In this document: positions 1-6,881 of the stretch, piece by piece | Position numbering within the stretch: the stretch's first letter is position 1 | Layout: every line of letters starts with the position of its first letter | Assembly (NCBI GenBank): GCA_943330835.2 | Contig: CALQJH020000051.1 | Coordinates: 1 to 9,432, forward strand | DNA length: 9,432 nucleotides | Source: Candidatus Kuenenia stuttgartensis | GTDB taxonomy: Bacteria > Bacteroidota > Bacteroidia > Chitinophagales > Chitinophagaceae | Direction: 5' to 3' | The notes under the pieces: generated by a model | The model's database searches: none | Told to the model about the DNA's origin: nothing | What the model saw: only the letters and a program-made list of their open reading frames with translations | Position numbers and translations under genes: made by a program

Positions 1-173
1 GCATTTAAAAGTGGGAGTTAGTTTTTTAACCCATTTTACTCAATTTGGTTTTTCAGGTTTGGATTTTACTTTATTGGAAGTAAAATGGTATTCCTGCTTT
101 GAGTACCCATTTCAAAAGAAATGGAATCGGTTTTGTTTTCTACTGGGTCGTTTGGAACCCTTTTGGTTTTTTT

Positions 174-317
174 TTGGCCATCATCGCTGTTATTGGCAGC
201 ATAAGCCGGATATTGGTTTCTTGGTTTTTCGCACATTGTCTTTTTCAAGATAATGTTTAGGATTTGGATTTGGCCATCTTCGCTTTTAAGGGCATAGGCT
301 AGGTACTGGATTTGGTT
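174..317 (-). repeat. Diverged tandem repeat, 2 units with 33-codon period, in frame on the minus strand
   Basis: Reading the minus strand, unit 1 (317-270) gives NQIQYLAYALKSEDGQ and unit 2 (218-174) gives NQYPAYAANNSDDGQ. They share the pattern Y-x-A-Y-A-x(2-3)-S-(D/E)-D-G-Q, lie exactly 99 bases apart, and fall in the same open frame. That frame is open from just after a stop codon at 318-320 to a stop at 66-68, about 83 codons, but it has no ATG near its beginning. Several differences are coding-type changes, such as GAT/GAA giving Asp/Glu, which suggests the repeat once evolved as protein. It could be a remnant of a longer repeat protein or a dispersed genomic repeat. I do not recognise the family. 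Confidence 0.4.
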
Positions 318-366
318 TTAGTTTTCATCGGGATAAATATTTTTAAAGCGTACTTATCATTTAAAT

Positions 367-473
367 AGAAGTTGACTGATATTGGATTCGGTTTTTTCTG
401 GATATTGAAAAGAACTTTGGTTTTGTCTGGATTTTTGGACAATGATTGATATGTTATGTATCAATCAACTTCT
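367..473. repeat. Imperfect inverted repeat (14 bp arms, 79 bp apart)
   Basis: The left arm AGAAGTTGACTGAT (367-380) pairs with the right arm ATCAATCAACTTCT (460-473) at 13 of 14 positions. The enclosed 79 bases carry no gene. No target-site duplication is visible outside the arms, so a miniature transposable element is not established. The pair could equally form a long-loop stem or be a chance match in AT-rich DNA. Confidence 0.35.
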
Positions 474-636
474 GACACAAAGATGCGACGCTTTAAGATG
501 CTGTACAAGAGCGTTATTGCGCTATTTTAGCATTGATGTAATTACGGGTTGCAACGTAATGTTCACATGATTTCAGGGGTATGTTTTACGTAAAGGGGTA
601 GACGTATTTATACGTTTTTATATTATTAGTATTTAG

Positions 637-673
637 CCAAAATGAAAGATGCTGCGTCTTGAAACGCAGCATC
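637..673 (-). terminator. Probable intrinsic terminator of the leftward peptidase/cystathionine beta-synthase operon
   Basis: A perfect 10-bp stem, GATGCTGCGT (648-657) with ACGCAGCATC (664-673), closes a 6-base loop. On the minus strand it is followed by the T-rich run TTTCATTTT (647-639). It begins about 40 bases after the stop codon of the leftward gene ending at 713. The position and strand of the T-rich run fit termination of that transcript. The T tract is interrupted by CA, so termination may be partial. Confidence 0.6.
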
Positions 674-712
674 GAAGGGTGTTTTATTCGTTAACGTTAA
701 TTTACGTAAAAC

Positions 713-2068
713 TTATTTAGAGAGGCTTTGTATAATGTCGTACTTGGTTACAATTTGATAAAATCCACTGTCATCTTTACTTAAGACCGCACCATTTTCT
801 TTGTTGATATAAGTACTTAATCTTTCTACAGGTGTTTCAAAACTGACTTCAGGATAAGGTTTCTCCATTACGTCTGAAACTAATTGTGTTTTAATTTCTG
901 AATTATTAAGCATCTTGTCAAAGAGTCCGCTTTCTGATATCGCACCAATGTTTTTACCGTTTTCAAAAACCGGTATATTTTCAATGTCATATTTCTTCAT
1001 TAAATCAATTGCTTCCAATACCGTATGAGTAGGAGCAAGACTTACCAATTTCTGACTTTTTCTGCCATTGATAATTTCTTTAAATGTTTTCACATCTAAA
1101 AATCCTCTTTCAAGCATCCATTCGTCATTATAAACTTTTCCAACATATCGACTTCCGTGGTCATGGAAAATACAAACAACAACATCATCTTTTTTTAATT
1201 GATCTTTCAATTGAAAAACTCCTTGTAGGCAACTCCCTGCACTATATCCACAAAACATACCTTCTTCTTTGGCAATTCTTCTTGCCATAACCGCTCCATC
1301 CTTATCAGTTACTTTGGTGAAGGCGTCAATATATTTCATATCGTAATTTTCAGGAACAAAATCCTCTCCAAATCCTTCACTGATATATGGATACACTTCT
1401 TTTTGGTCAAGTTCTCCCGTTTCAAAATATTTCTTTAATAATGAACCGTAGCTGTCAATTGCCCATACTTTAATGTTGGGGTTTTGTTCTTTCAAGTATT
1501 TTCCTGTGCCAACAATAGTTCCACCAGTTCCTGTTGCTACTACCAAATGAGTGACTTTCCCATCGCTTTGTTGCCAGATTTCAGGGCCTGTTTGTTCGTA
1601 ATGTGCTTGTCTGTTGGCTAAATTGTCATATTGATTTACATACCAGGAATTAGGGATTTCTGTAGCCAATCTTTTAGATACAGAGTAATAGGAGCGAGGA
1701 TCTTCAGGTTCTACATTAGTTGGACAAACAATAACTTCAGCTCCAACGGCTTTTAAGATATCCGCTTTTTCTTTAGATTGTTTGTCTGTTGTAGTGAAAA
1801 TACATTTGTATCCTTTTACGCAAGCTGCAAGTGCCAAACCCATTCCAGTATTGCCACTGGTTCCTTCGATGATTGTTCCTCCAGGATTTATTTTTCCTTC
1901 TTTTTCTGCTACTTCAAGCATTTTTAAGGCCATTCGGTCTTTTATAGAATTGCCAGGATTAAAATACTCTACCTTAGCCAAAACGGTACAGGGTAGATCT
2001 TTAGTTATTTTATTGAGTTTGATTAGGGGAGTATTCCCTATCGTTTCTAAAATGTTATTGAGCCACAT
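713..2068 (-). CDS. Cystathionine beta-synthase (PLP-dependent, with two C-terminal CBS domains)
   Basis: This 451-residue cytoplasmic enzyme belongs to PLP fold type II (cysteine synthase/cystathionine beta-synthase). The likely reaction is serine plus homocysteine to cystathionine, the first step of reverse transsulfuration. The catalytic core covers about residues 1-325. It has GNTPLIKL (11-18), the PLP lysine K43 in NSIKDR, the substrate loop EGTSGNTG (68-75), the phosphate-binding GTGGT (180-184) and GYSAGS (274-279). Two CBS domains follow at about 340-390 and 397-450. The core ends in NDEWMLERGF, resembling the corresponding stretch of eukaryotic cystathionine beta-synthase. Plain cysteine synthases are about 310 residues and lack the CBS pair. 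An O-acetylserine-using cysteine synthase activity is still possible. The ATG at 2068 places the GNTP motif at the usual distance. The gene lies 44 bp after the upstream peptidase gene and probably shares its transcript. Confidence 0.87.
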   Translation of the reverse strand: MWLNNILETIGNTPLIKLNKITKDLPCTVLAKVEYFNPGNSIKDRMALKMLEVAEKEGKINPGGTIIEGTSGNTGMGLALAACVKGYKCIFTTTDKQSKEKADILKAVGAEVIVCPTNVEPEDPRSYYSVSKRLATEIPNSWYVNQYDNLANRQAHYEQTGPEIWQQSDGKVTHLVVATGTGGTIVGTGKYLKEQNPNIKVWAIDSYGSLLKKYFETGELDQKEVYPYISEGFGEDFVPENYDMKYIDAFTKVTDKDGAVMARRIAKEEGMFCGYSAGSCLQGVFQLKDQLKKDDVVVCIFHDHGSRYVGKVYNDEWMLERGFLDVKTFKEIINGRKSQKLVSLAPTHTVLEAIDLMKKYDIENIPVFENGKNIGAISESGLFDKMLNNSEIKTQLVSDVMEKPYPEVSFETPVERLSTYINKENGAVLSKDDSGFYQIVTKYDIIQSLSK

Positions 2069-2085
2069 AGATTTTTTATTTGCGT

Positions 2086-2093
2086 CAAAGATA
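2086..2093 (-). promoter_or_regulatory. Possible weak internal promoter (-7 box only) before the cystathionine beta-synthase gene
   Basis: On the minus strand TATCTTTG matches the Bacteroidota -7 consensus TAnnTTTG and lies 17 bases before the ATG at 2068. No TTG was found at the expected -33 position, and the resulting 5' leader would be only about 10 bases. It may allow some independent transcription of the downstream gene, but could be chance. Confidence 0.2.
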
Positions 2094-2112
2094 ATAATTC
2101 CTGTATTTGATC

Positions 2113-3699
2113 CTATTTAATTAATTCAAGTGCTTTTTTTATAACTGCATCATTTGCATTTAAGATTTCATAAAGTCCATTCTTATCCCAAAAAAACCTA
2201 GAAATCCTTGCTTTAAGGGATTGCTGAATAGATGATTTATTCGTACTTGTTATTTTTTTAGTGTCTATAGAATCTTTTTGCGCAAGAGAAATAAACGCTT
2301 GCCATTCGGATTCGTTAAATTGAAATGACAGATCAAAATCCAATGCTGATGAGTACCTATTCTTCATTTGTTCGTTATGTATTAAATAATTATAGGCAAA
2401 TCGATCAATGATATTTTTTGTAAGTAATCCAGCCATTGTTTCGTTTAGCATCTCGTTGTCTGATGGCATGAAATAATCAGGACTAATCCCTCCGCCTCCA
2501 TAAAGTATTTTCCCTGAAGGGGTTTTAAATTTCTCAGTGGCTTCGTATGCTATAGAATCTTGTCGAGCAGGGTTATTATTTCCAATTCTATTGTAAATTT
2601 CTTCATAGTAAGCATATTCTCCATTTTTGTAGGATCGCTGTATGCTTCTTCCAATTGGTGTATAATATCTTGCGATGGTCAATCGTAAAGCACTATGATC
2701 ACTCAAATCGAATTGTTCCTGAACCAGACCTTTTCCAAAACTTCGTCTACCCAATATCGTTGCTCTGTCCCAATCTTGTAAGGCTCCCATTAAAACTTCA
2801 CTTGCACTAGCGCTTCCTTCATCAGTCAAAACTATTAATGTGCCTTTTTCAAATTGTCCTAATCTGCGACACCGGTATTCTTTTTTGGGGAAATGTTTCC
2901 CTATGGTATAGGTAATGAGTTTATCTCCTTCAAGAAATTCATCAGCAATATCAACTGCTTCATCTAAGACACCACCTCCATTTCCCCTTAAATCAAGAAT
3001 TAATTTTTTCAGGCCTTTATTTTTAAGTCCCATTAGAGCTGTCATAAACTCATGGTAAGTCTGAGTTGAAAATTTGTTAATTTTAATATAACCAATTTCA
3101 GGAGTAATCATATAAGAAGCGTCAATGCTATTTATTGGAACATAATCTCGTTTAATGTTAACCGTTATCAATGATCCATTTCGTAAAACTTCCATTTTTA
3201 AAGCAGTTCCTTTGTTGCCGCATATTATTTTTCTCAGGGAATCAGCACTTAATTTTTTACCAGCAATTACTTTTCCATTGGCATTAATAAATTTATCGCC
3301 AAATTGGATGCCCGATTTAAAAGCAGGCCCATTATTTAGTACATGCGTGACATTTAGGGTGTCACTAAAAATATCAAACTCGATACCTATACCATAAAAA
3401 CTCCCTTGAAGATCTTCATTGATGGATTCCAATTGGGCAGCAGGAATTCTAATAGAATGAGGGTCAAGTTTGCTCAAAATTACATCTATCGCGGTATCTG
3501 CAAGTTTATGGAGGGACACTTCATCCACGTATTTGTTTTGTATTAAATTGAAAACTTCATTAATTGATGATTTTTGCTCCATTGAAAAAAAAGCTTTCCC
3601 AGGAAATCCATCTCTCATTTTGAATCCAATAAAAATACCCGCAATCATAGAAAGACTTAATAAAATCGGTAAAGCGATTTTTAATTTGGGGTTATTCAT
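2113..3699 (-). CDS. S41 family C-terminal processing peptidase (CtpA/Prc-like), membrane-anchored
   Basis: This 528-residue serine protease should act in the periplasm, trimming the C-termini of exported proteins. Residues 8-26 form a single hydrophobic segment after a Lys-containing start, so it is an uncleaved anchor or a signal sequence. A PDZ domain spans about 93-183, with GIGIEF and the GPAFKSGIQFGD binding-groove/turn region. The peptidase domain spans about 195-360. It contains LDLRGNGGG (235-243), the nucleophile S298 in GSASASE and the general-base lysine K323 in SFGKG. The 25-residue Ser-Lys spacing matches that of E. coli Prc and plant D1 processing peptidase. The C-terminal tail of about 120 residues beyond ISPDY (405-409) is longer than in minimal CtpA proteins and lacks a motif I know. 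The start at 3699 is chosen because the hydrophobic segment follows directly. It is first in a leftward pair with the cystathionine beta-synthase gene. The substrate is unknown. Confidence 0.9.
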   Translation of the reverse strand: MNNPKLKIALPILLSLSMIAGIFIGFKMRDGFPGKAFFSMEQKSSINEVFNLIQNKYVDEVSLHKLADTAIDVILSKLDPHSIRIPAAQLESINEDLQGSFYGIGIEFDIFSDTLNVTHVLNNGPAFKSGIQFGDKFINANGKVIAGKKLSADSLRKIICGNKGTALKMEVLRNGSLITVNIKRDYVPINSIDASYMITPEIGYIKINKFSTQTYHEFMTALMGLKNKGLKKLILDLRGNGGGVLDEAVDIADEFLEGDKLITYTIGKHFPKKEYRCRRLGQFEKGTLIVLTDEGSASASEVLMGALQDWDRATILGRRSFGKGLVQEQFDLSDHSALRLTIARYYTPIGRSIQRSYKNGEYAYYEEIYNRIGNNNPARQDSIAYEATEKFKTPSGKILYGGGGISPDYFMPSDNEMLNETMAGLLTKNIIDRFAYNYLIHNEQMKNRYSSALDFDLSFQFNESEWQAFISLAQKDSIDTKKITSTNKSSIQQSLKARISRFFWDKNGLYEILNANDAVIKKALELIK

Positions 3700-3822
3700 T
3701 TTTATAAATTATCGTCTTTGAAATAATATTTTGTGCGAAGTTAATTTTTTTAATCAAGCAACTTAATTTTACTATTATTTGAATTGAATGATATAACTTG
3801 ACCATTCTTAAACTATTAAAAA
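3700..3822. promoter_or_regulatory. Divergent intergenic region between the peptidase and the amino-sugar kinase genes
   Basis: These 123 AT-rich bases must hold the start signals for both the leftward peptidase operon and the rightward kinase-murQ pair. I found no full match to TAnnTTTG with a well-spaced TTG in either direction. The best partial minus-strand candidate is TAACTTCG, roughly 40 bases before the leftward start, with one mismatch and short spacing. No operator palindrome stands out. Confidence 0.4.
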
Positions 3823-4662
3823 ATGTCTATTAAACTAATTGCAGATAGTGGTTCTACAAAAACCGAATGGTGTTTGATTAACGGGAAGAATAAAATCAAA
3901 GCCAAAACACAGGGAATAAGCCCTTATTTTTTATCAGGCCAGCAAATTCAGGAGATTTTAATAAAAGAGTTGCTTCCAAAACTTAAGAAAACCAGTCCGG
4001 AAGAAATTTATTTTTATGGCACAGGCTGTAGTAATATAGAGAATGTCAACTTGATAAAAACTGCCCTCAAAAATATCTTTCCTTCATCACGGATCAAAGT
4101 AGACCATGATTTAATAGGTGCTGCAAAGGCGCTTTGCGGCAATAAAAAAGGGATTGCTTGTATTTTAGGAACAGGGTCAAATTCTTGTTATTTCAATGGC
4201 AAGAAAGTCGTAAAAAATAGTCCAGGTTTAGGATACATATTGGGCGACGAAGGAAGTGGCACCTATCTTGGAAAAAAAGTACTTCAATACTATCTCTACA
4301 ATACTTTTGAGCCAGATTTAATGGAAAGATTTAATGCTAAATATAATACAACTGTTTCTGAGATATTAGATGCGGTTTACAAGCAGCCTCTTCCAAATAG
4401 GTACCTTGCCGGTTATGTTTCTTTTTTAGTGGAAAACAGGGGGCATTTTATGATTGAAAATATTATTGAAGATGGGTTAAATGATTTTTTCTTCAACCAC
4501 ATTTGCAAGTATCGGGAAAGCTGGAGTTTGCCCATAAATTTTGTTGGAAGTGTTGCCTTTGGATTCAAAGATGTATTGAAGAGTCTTTGCGATTCGTACG
4601 AATTAGAGTTGGGGAAAGTATATAAAGATCCAATGGAAGGTCTCATAAAGTATCATCAATAA
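3823..4662 (+). CDS. Amino-sugar kinase, BadF/BadG/BcrA/BcrD ATPase family; probable N-acetylmuramate kinase (MurK-like)
   Basis: This 279-residue cytoplasmic sugar kinase has the actin-like/ASKHA fold. Visible motifs are the phosphate-1 loop IADSGSTKTEW (6-16), GTGCSN (66-71), a probable catalytic aspartate in VDHDLIGAA (93-101), the phosphate-2 loop ILGTGSNS (114-121), GDEGSGTYLG (141-150) and the adenosine-side VGSVAFGF (241-248). The family includes N-acetylglucosamine kinases and the N-acetylmuramate kinase MurK of Tannerella. The gene ends 12 bp before murQ, whose substrate is MurNAc-6-phosphate. The most economical role is therefore ATP-dependent 6-phosphorylation of MurNAc, perhaps also GlcNAc. 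The sugar specificity is inferred from context and not from a residue I can point to. Starting at the ATG at 3823 puts the phosphate-1 loop right at the N-terminus, as usual for this family. Confidence 0.82.
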   Translation: MSIKLIADSGSTKTEWCLINGKNKIKAKTQGISPYFLSGQQIQEILIKELLPKLKKTSPEEIYFYGTGCSNIENVNLIKTALKNIFPSSRIKVDHDLIGAAKALCGNKKGIACILGTGSNSCYFNGKKVVKNSPGLGYILGDEGSGTYLGKKVLQYYLYNTFEPDLMERFNAKYNTTVSEILDAVYKQPLPNRYLAGYVSFLVENRGHFMIENIIEDGLNDFFFNHICKYRESWSLPINFVGSVAFGFKDVLKSLCDSYELELGKVYKDPMEGLIKYHQ

Positions 4663-4674
4663 TTCAGCATTTAT

Positions 4675-5490
4675 ATGGCTTTCGAGCAGATTACAGAATC
4701 ATCTTCTAATTATCAGGATATTGAAAAAATGGCTGTTCCTGCGATGCTTGAGGCAATTAATCAAGAAGACGAAAAAATTGCTCATGCGGTGAATATTGCC
4801 ATTCCTCAGATTTCAGCATTAGTTGACATAATCATTTCGAAGTTGAATAATGGCGGGCGACTTTTTTATATTGGTGCTGGGACAAGCGGCAGATTGGGCA
4901 TTCTGGATGCAAGCGAGTGTGTTCCTACTTTTGGCGTGTCGGCGAATTTGGTTACAGGGGTAATTGCAGGAGGAGAGGAAGCTATAAAATCCGCAGTTGA
5001 ATTTGCAGAAGACAATACATCCAAGGGTTGGGAAGATTTGGTTTCAAATCAGATAGGTGCAAATGATGTCGTTATAGGTATTTCCGCAAGTGGATCAACA
5101 CCCTATGTATTAAATGCGTTGAGAAAAGCTCATGAAAATGCGGTTGTAACGGGATCGGTTGTCTGCAATCCTGGCGCACCAATCAGTTTGATTTCTGATT
5201 ATCCTATTGAGATAATTGTAGGTCCCGAGTTTATTACGGGGAGTACAAGGATGAAGTCAGGGACAGCACAAAAAATGGTTTTAAATATGATTTCTACAGC
5301 TGTGATGGTGAAATTAGGTCATGTGAAAGGGAATAAAATGATTGATATGCAGCTTAATAATGAAAAATTGATTAATCGTGCCGTAAATATTCTCATGGAA
5401 ACGCTTCAAATCAATGATTTTGAACAAGCAAAACAACTTCTGCTGTCGGCGGGAAGCTTAAATGAAGCTTTTAAAAAAAATGATTTATAA
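4675..5490 (+). CDS. murQ: N-acetylmuramic acid 6-phosphate etherase MurQ
   Basis: This 271-residue cytoplasmic SIS-domain lyase/hydrolase cleaves the lactyl ether of MurNAc-6-phosphate, giving GlcNAc-6-phosphate and D-lactate for peptidoglycan salvage. The SIS sugar-phosphate site is visible as IGAGTSGRLG (66-75) and GISASGSTP (135-143). The signature DASECVPTFGV (78-88) contains E81. A second acidic residue, E112 in AED, lies 31 residues later, the same spacing as E. coli MurQ Glu83 and Glu114. The family motif GSTRMKSGTAQKMVLNM (189-205) follows, then KMIDMQ.NNEKL (221-232). The length is slightly below the roughly 300 residues of the E. coli protein because both ends are shorter. It lies 12 bp after the kinase gene and is almost certainly co-transcribed with it. 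No hairpin terminator is visible after the stop. Confidence 0.95.
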   Translation: MAFEQITESSSNYQDIEKMAVPAMLEAINQEDEKIAHAVNIAIPQISALVDIIISKLNNGGRLFYIGAGTSGRLGILDASECVPTFGVSANLVTGVIAGGEEAIKSAVEFAEDNTSKGWEDLVSNQIGANDVVIGISASGSTPYVLNALRKAHENAVVTGSVVCNPGAPISLISDYPIEIIVGPEFITGSTRMKSGTAQKMVLNMISTAVMVKLGHVKGNKMIDMQLNNEKLINRAVNILMETLQINDFEQAKQLLLSAGSLNEAFKKNDL

Positions 5491-5497
5491 AAAAATC

Positions 5498-5528
5498 TTG
5501 TTTTCTTTACTTCTTTATTGTAAATTAG
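5498..5528 (+). promoter_or_regulatory. Possible Bacteroidota-type promoter for the T9SS cargo gene
   Basis: TTG at 5498-5500 could serve as the -33 element. After a 20-base spacer, TAAATTAG (5521-5528) matches TAnnTTTG with one mismatch. The expected start of transcription would leave a leader of roughly 35 bases before the ATG at 5571. This is AT-rich DNA, so a chance match is possible, and read-through from murQ is not excluded. Confidence 0.35.
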
Positions 5529-5570
5529 ATTTTTATAACATTATATATTAACCATAAAATACGTTGACTT

Positions 5571-6815
5571 ATGAACAACAAATTTCTACTCACAACAGCA
5601 TTTATCGCAAGTTCACTTTTAGGAACTGCACAAAACAACAAAACTACTTATGCTATCACTGGTGATGGCAATAATGATTTTATCTGGATGAACATTCGTC
5701 AATTAGATTTAACGACAGGACAAGTAACGAAGACCTTATTTGAAAGAAGTAAGTCTAATTTTTCTATTACTGATGTAAACACAAAAGTAGTAACCAATAA
5801 AGGTGGAATTGCTGATCAAAATATTTTTAGTTCTGCTGCATATCCAACAGGTACATTTGTAGCTGCTGCAGCATACGACAAAAGAAGCAATAAATTATTT
5901 TTCACTCCAATGCGCAAAGGAGAGTTGCGTTGGTTGGATTTAAATTCAAGTGAAAGCAACCCTCAGTTCTATACAATGGCTATCAATAACTACAAAAATG
6001 CTGAAGTTAATGATGAAGCAACTGACATTACAAGAATGGTAATTGCTGCTGACGGTAATGGTTATGCGATTAGTAATGACGGCAACCATTTCTTTTCTTT
6101 CACTACTGGCAAGAAACCTGTAATCACTGATTTAGGAAACATTATCGATGCCGAAACAAATAGTGGTAATTCCATTCACAATAAATGCAGCAGCTGGGGT
6201 GGTGATATGATTGCTGATGCTTTTGGAAAATTGTATGTAATTTCTGCTAATCATAATGTCTATGTTATAGATGCTAACACTCGTATTGCAACTTACAAAG
6301 GCATGATTCAAGGACTTCCTGCAGGTTATACCACAAACGCAGCTGCAGTAAATGACGAAGGCGAAATTATTGTAGCTAGTGCAAATCAATTTGTAGGATA
6401 CTACAAACTAAACTTTGCTGATCTTAAAGCAGTTAAAATTGAAGGCTCTGATGAAAGATATAACGCTTCCGATTTCGCGAATGCTAATCTATTGTTTCAA
6501 AAAGAAGCTAATAGCTTAAGTAATAGTGCTGTAGTTCCTTTCGCTGCTACTCCTGTTGATGCAAGAATCTTCCCAAATCCAGTTACAAATTCTTCTTTTA
6601 ATGTTTTATTAGAAACAAAAAATGATGGCAGATACTCCATCGTAGTATCTGATTTGTCAGGTCGTAGTGTATCTACAAAATACATCAATGTTACTAAAGG
6701 TTCACAAACTATAAAAGTAGATTTGAATGCAAGATTATCAAAAGGAATTTATCTTGTAAAAGTACTTGACGGAAATAAAGCAACTATCATTAACGAAAAA
6801 ATTGTTCTTCAATAA
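5571..6815 (+). CDS. Secreted protein with T9SS type A C-terminal sorting domain; beta-propeller-like ectodomain of unknown function
   Basis: This 414-residue protein is exported by Sec and then by the type IX system. Residues 1-20 form a signal peptide (Lys at 4, hydrophobic FLLTTAFIASSLLG, then GTA). The predicted mature N-terminus is Q21, fitting the known preference of Bacteroidota exports for glutamine at +1 followed by cyclisation. The C-terminal 84 residues are a sorting domain: ARIFPNPV (331-338), a central YSIVVSDLSGR (355-365), then LSKGIYLVKV (389-398) and a short hydrophobic end (NEKIVLQ). The middle (about 25-325) has recurring strands of the type KLYVISANHNVYVIDANT (220-237), GYAISNDGNHFFSF (164-177) and GEIIVASANQ (264-273). 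This suggests a six- or seven-bladed propeller, but no enzymatic motif is seen. Only one cysteine (C206) is present. The gene stands alone between murQ and a strong terminator. Its function is unknown; a surface-displayed or released protein is likely. Confidence 0.85.
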   Translation: MNNKFLLTTAFIASSLLGTAQNNKTTYAITGDGNNDFIWMNIRQLDLTTGQVTKTLFERSKSNFSITDVNTKVVTNKGGIADQNIFSSAAYPTGTFVAAAAYDKRSNKLFFTPMRKGELRWLDLNSSESNPQFYTMAINNYKNAEVNDEATDITRMVIAADGNGYAISNDGNHFFSFTTGKKPVITDLGNIIDAETNSGNSIHNKCSSWGGDMIADAFGKLYVISANHNVYVIDANTRIATYKGMIQGLPAGYTTNAAAVNDEGEIIVASANQFVGYYKLNFADLKAVKIEGSDERYNASDFANANLLFQKEANSLSNSAVVPFAATPVDARIFPNPVTNSSFNVLLETKNDGRYSIVVSDLSGRSVSTKYINVTKGSQTIKVDLNARLSKGIYLVKVLDGNKATIINEKIVLQ

Positions 6816-6837
6816 GATTTCGGGTTAATAAGTCACG

Positions 6838-6867
6838 GAGGCTGTTTTAAAGACAGCCTCTTTTTTT
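6838..6867 (+). terminator. Strong intrinsic terminator after the T9SS cargo gene
   Basis: The arms GAGGCTGT (6838-6845) and ACAGCCTC (6853-6860) form a perfect 8-bp GC-rich stem with a 7-base loop, directly followed by seven Ts (6861-6867). It starts 23 bases after the stop codon at 6815. It separates the rightward genes before it from those after it. Confidence 0.9.
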
Positions 6868-6881
6868 ATGTTTTTTTCTTG

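Larger units (their letters stand above)
1..712. other. Long intergenic region without a convincing gene; T/G-skewed left part, palindrome-rich right part
   Basis: No reading frame here looks like a recognisable protein. From about 20 to 450 the + strand is dominated by T and G (many GGTTTT and TTGGATTT runs), unlike the coding parts of the window. This section contains a diverged repeat that reads in frame on the minus strand (174-317). An inverted repeat lies at 367-380/460-473. From 541 to 712 there are several short palindromes built around ACGT, and the hairpin at 648-673 that probably ends the leftward operon. An 80-codon + strand frame at 11-253 is low-complexity and gives no familiar motif. 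The region may be decayed coding sequence, a repeat island, or spacer DNA; I cannot decide from sequence alone. Confidence 0.6.

Noticed and set aside
11..253. An 80-codon + strand open frame in the T/G-rich stretch
   Set aside because: It is low-complexity and rich in Phe/Leu/Trp because of GGTTT/TTTT runs. It has no family motif and overlaps the better-supported minus-strand repeat frame.
485..545. Hairpin-like GCG/CGC pairings (AGCGTTATTGCGCT) as a small RNA or terminator
   Set aside because: The stem is only about 4 bp and not followed by a T run, too weak to call.
1782..2120. A 112-codon + strand open frame antisense to the cystathionine beta-synthase gene
   Set aside because: It lies within a clearly conserved gene on the other strand, has no recognisable domain, and its frame is explained by the codon use of that gene.
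3155..3721. Two + strand open frames (80 and 83 codons) antisense to the S41 peptidase
   Set aside because: Both mirror the conserved PDZ and N-terminal coding sequence and show no motif of their own.
4413..4646. A 77-codon minus-strand frame inside the kinase gene
   Set aside because: It is fully covered by conserved coding sequence on the + strand, and no independent start signals are seen.
6132..6688. Two minus-strand frames (85 and 63 codons) inside the T9SS cargo gene
   Set aside because: They are antisense shadows; the + strand has a signal peptide and sorting domain in a single continuous frame.
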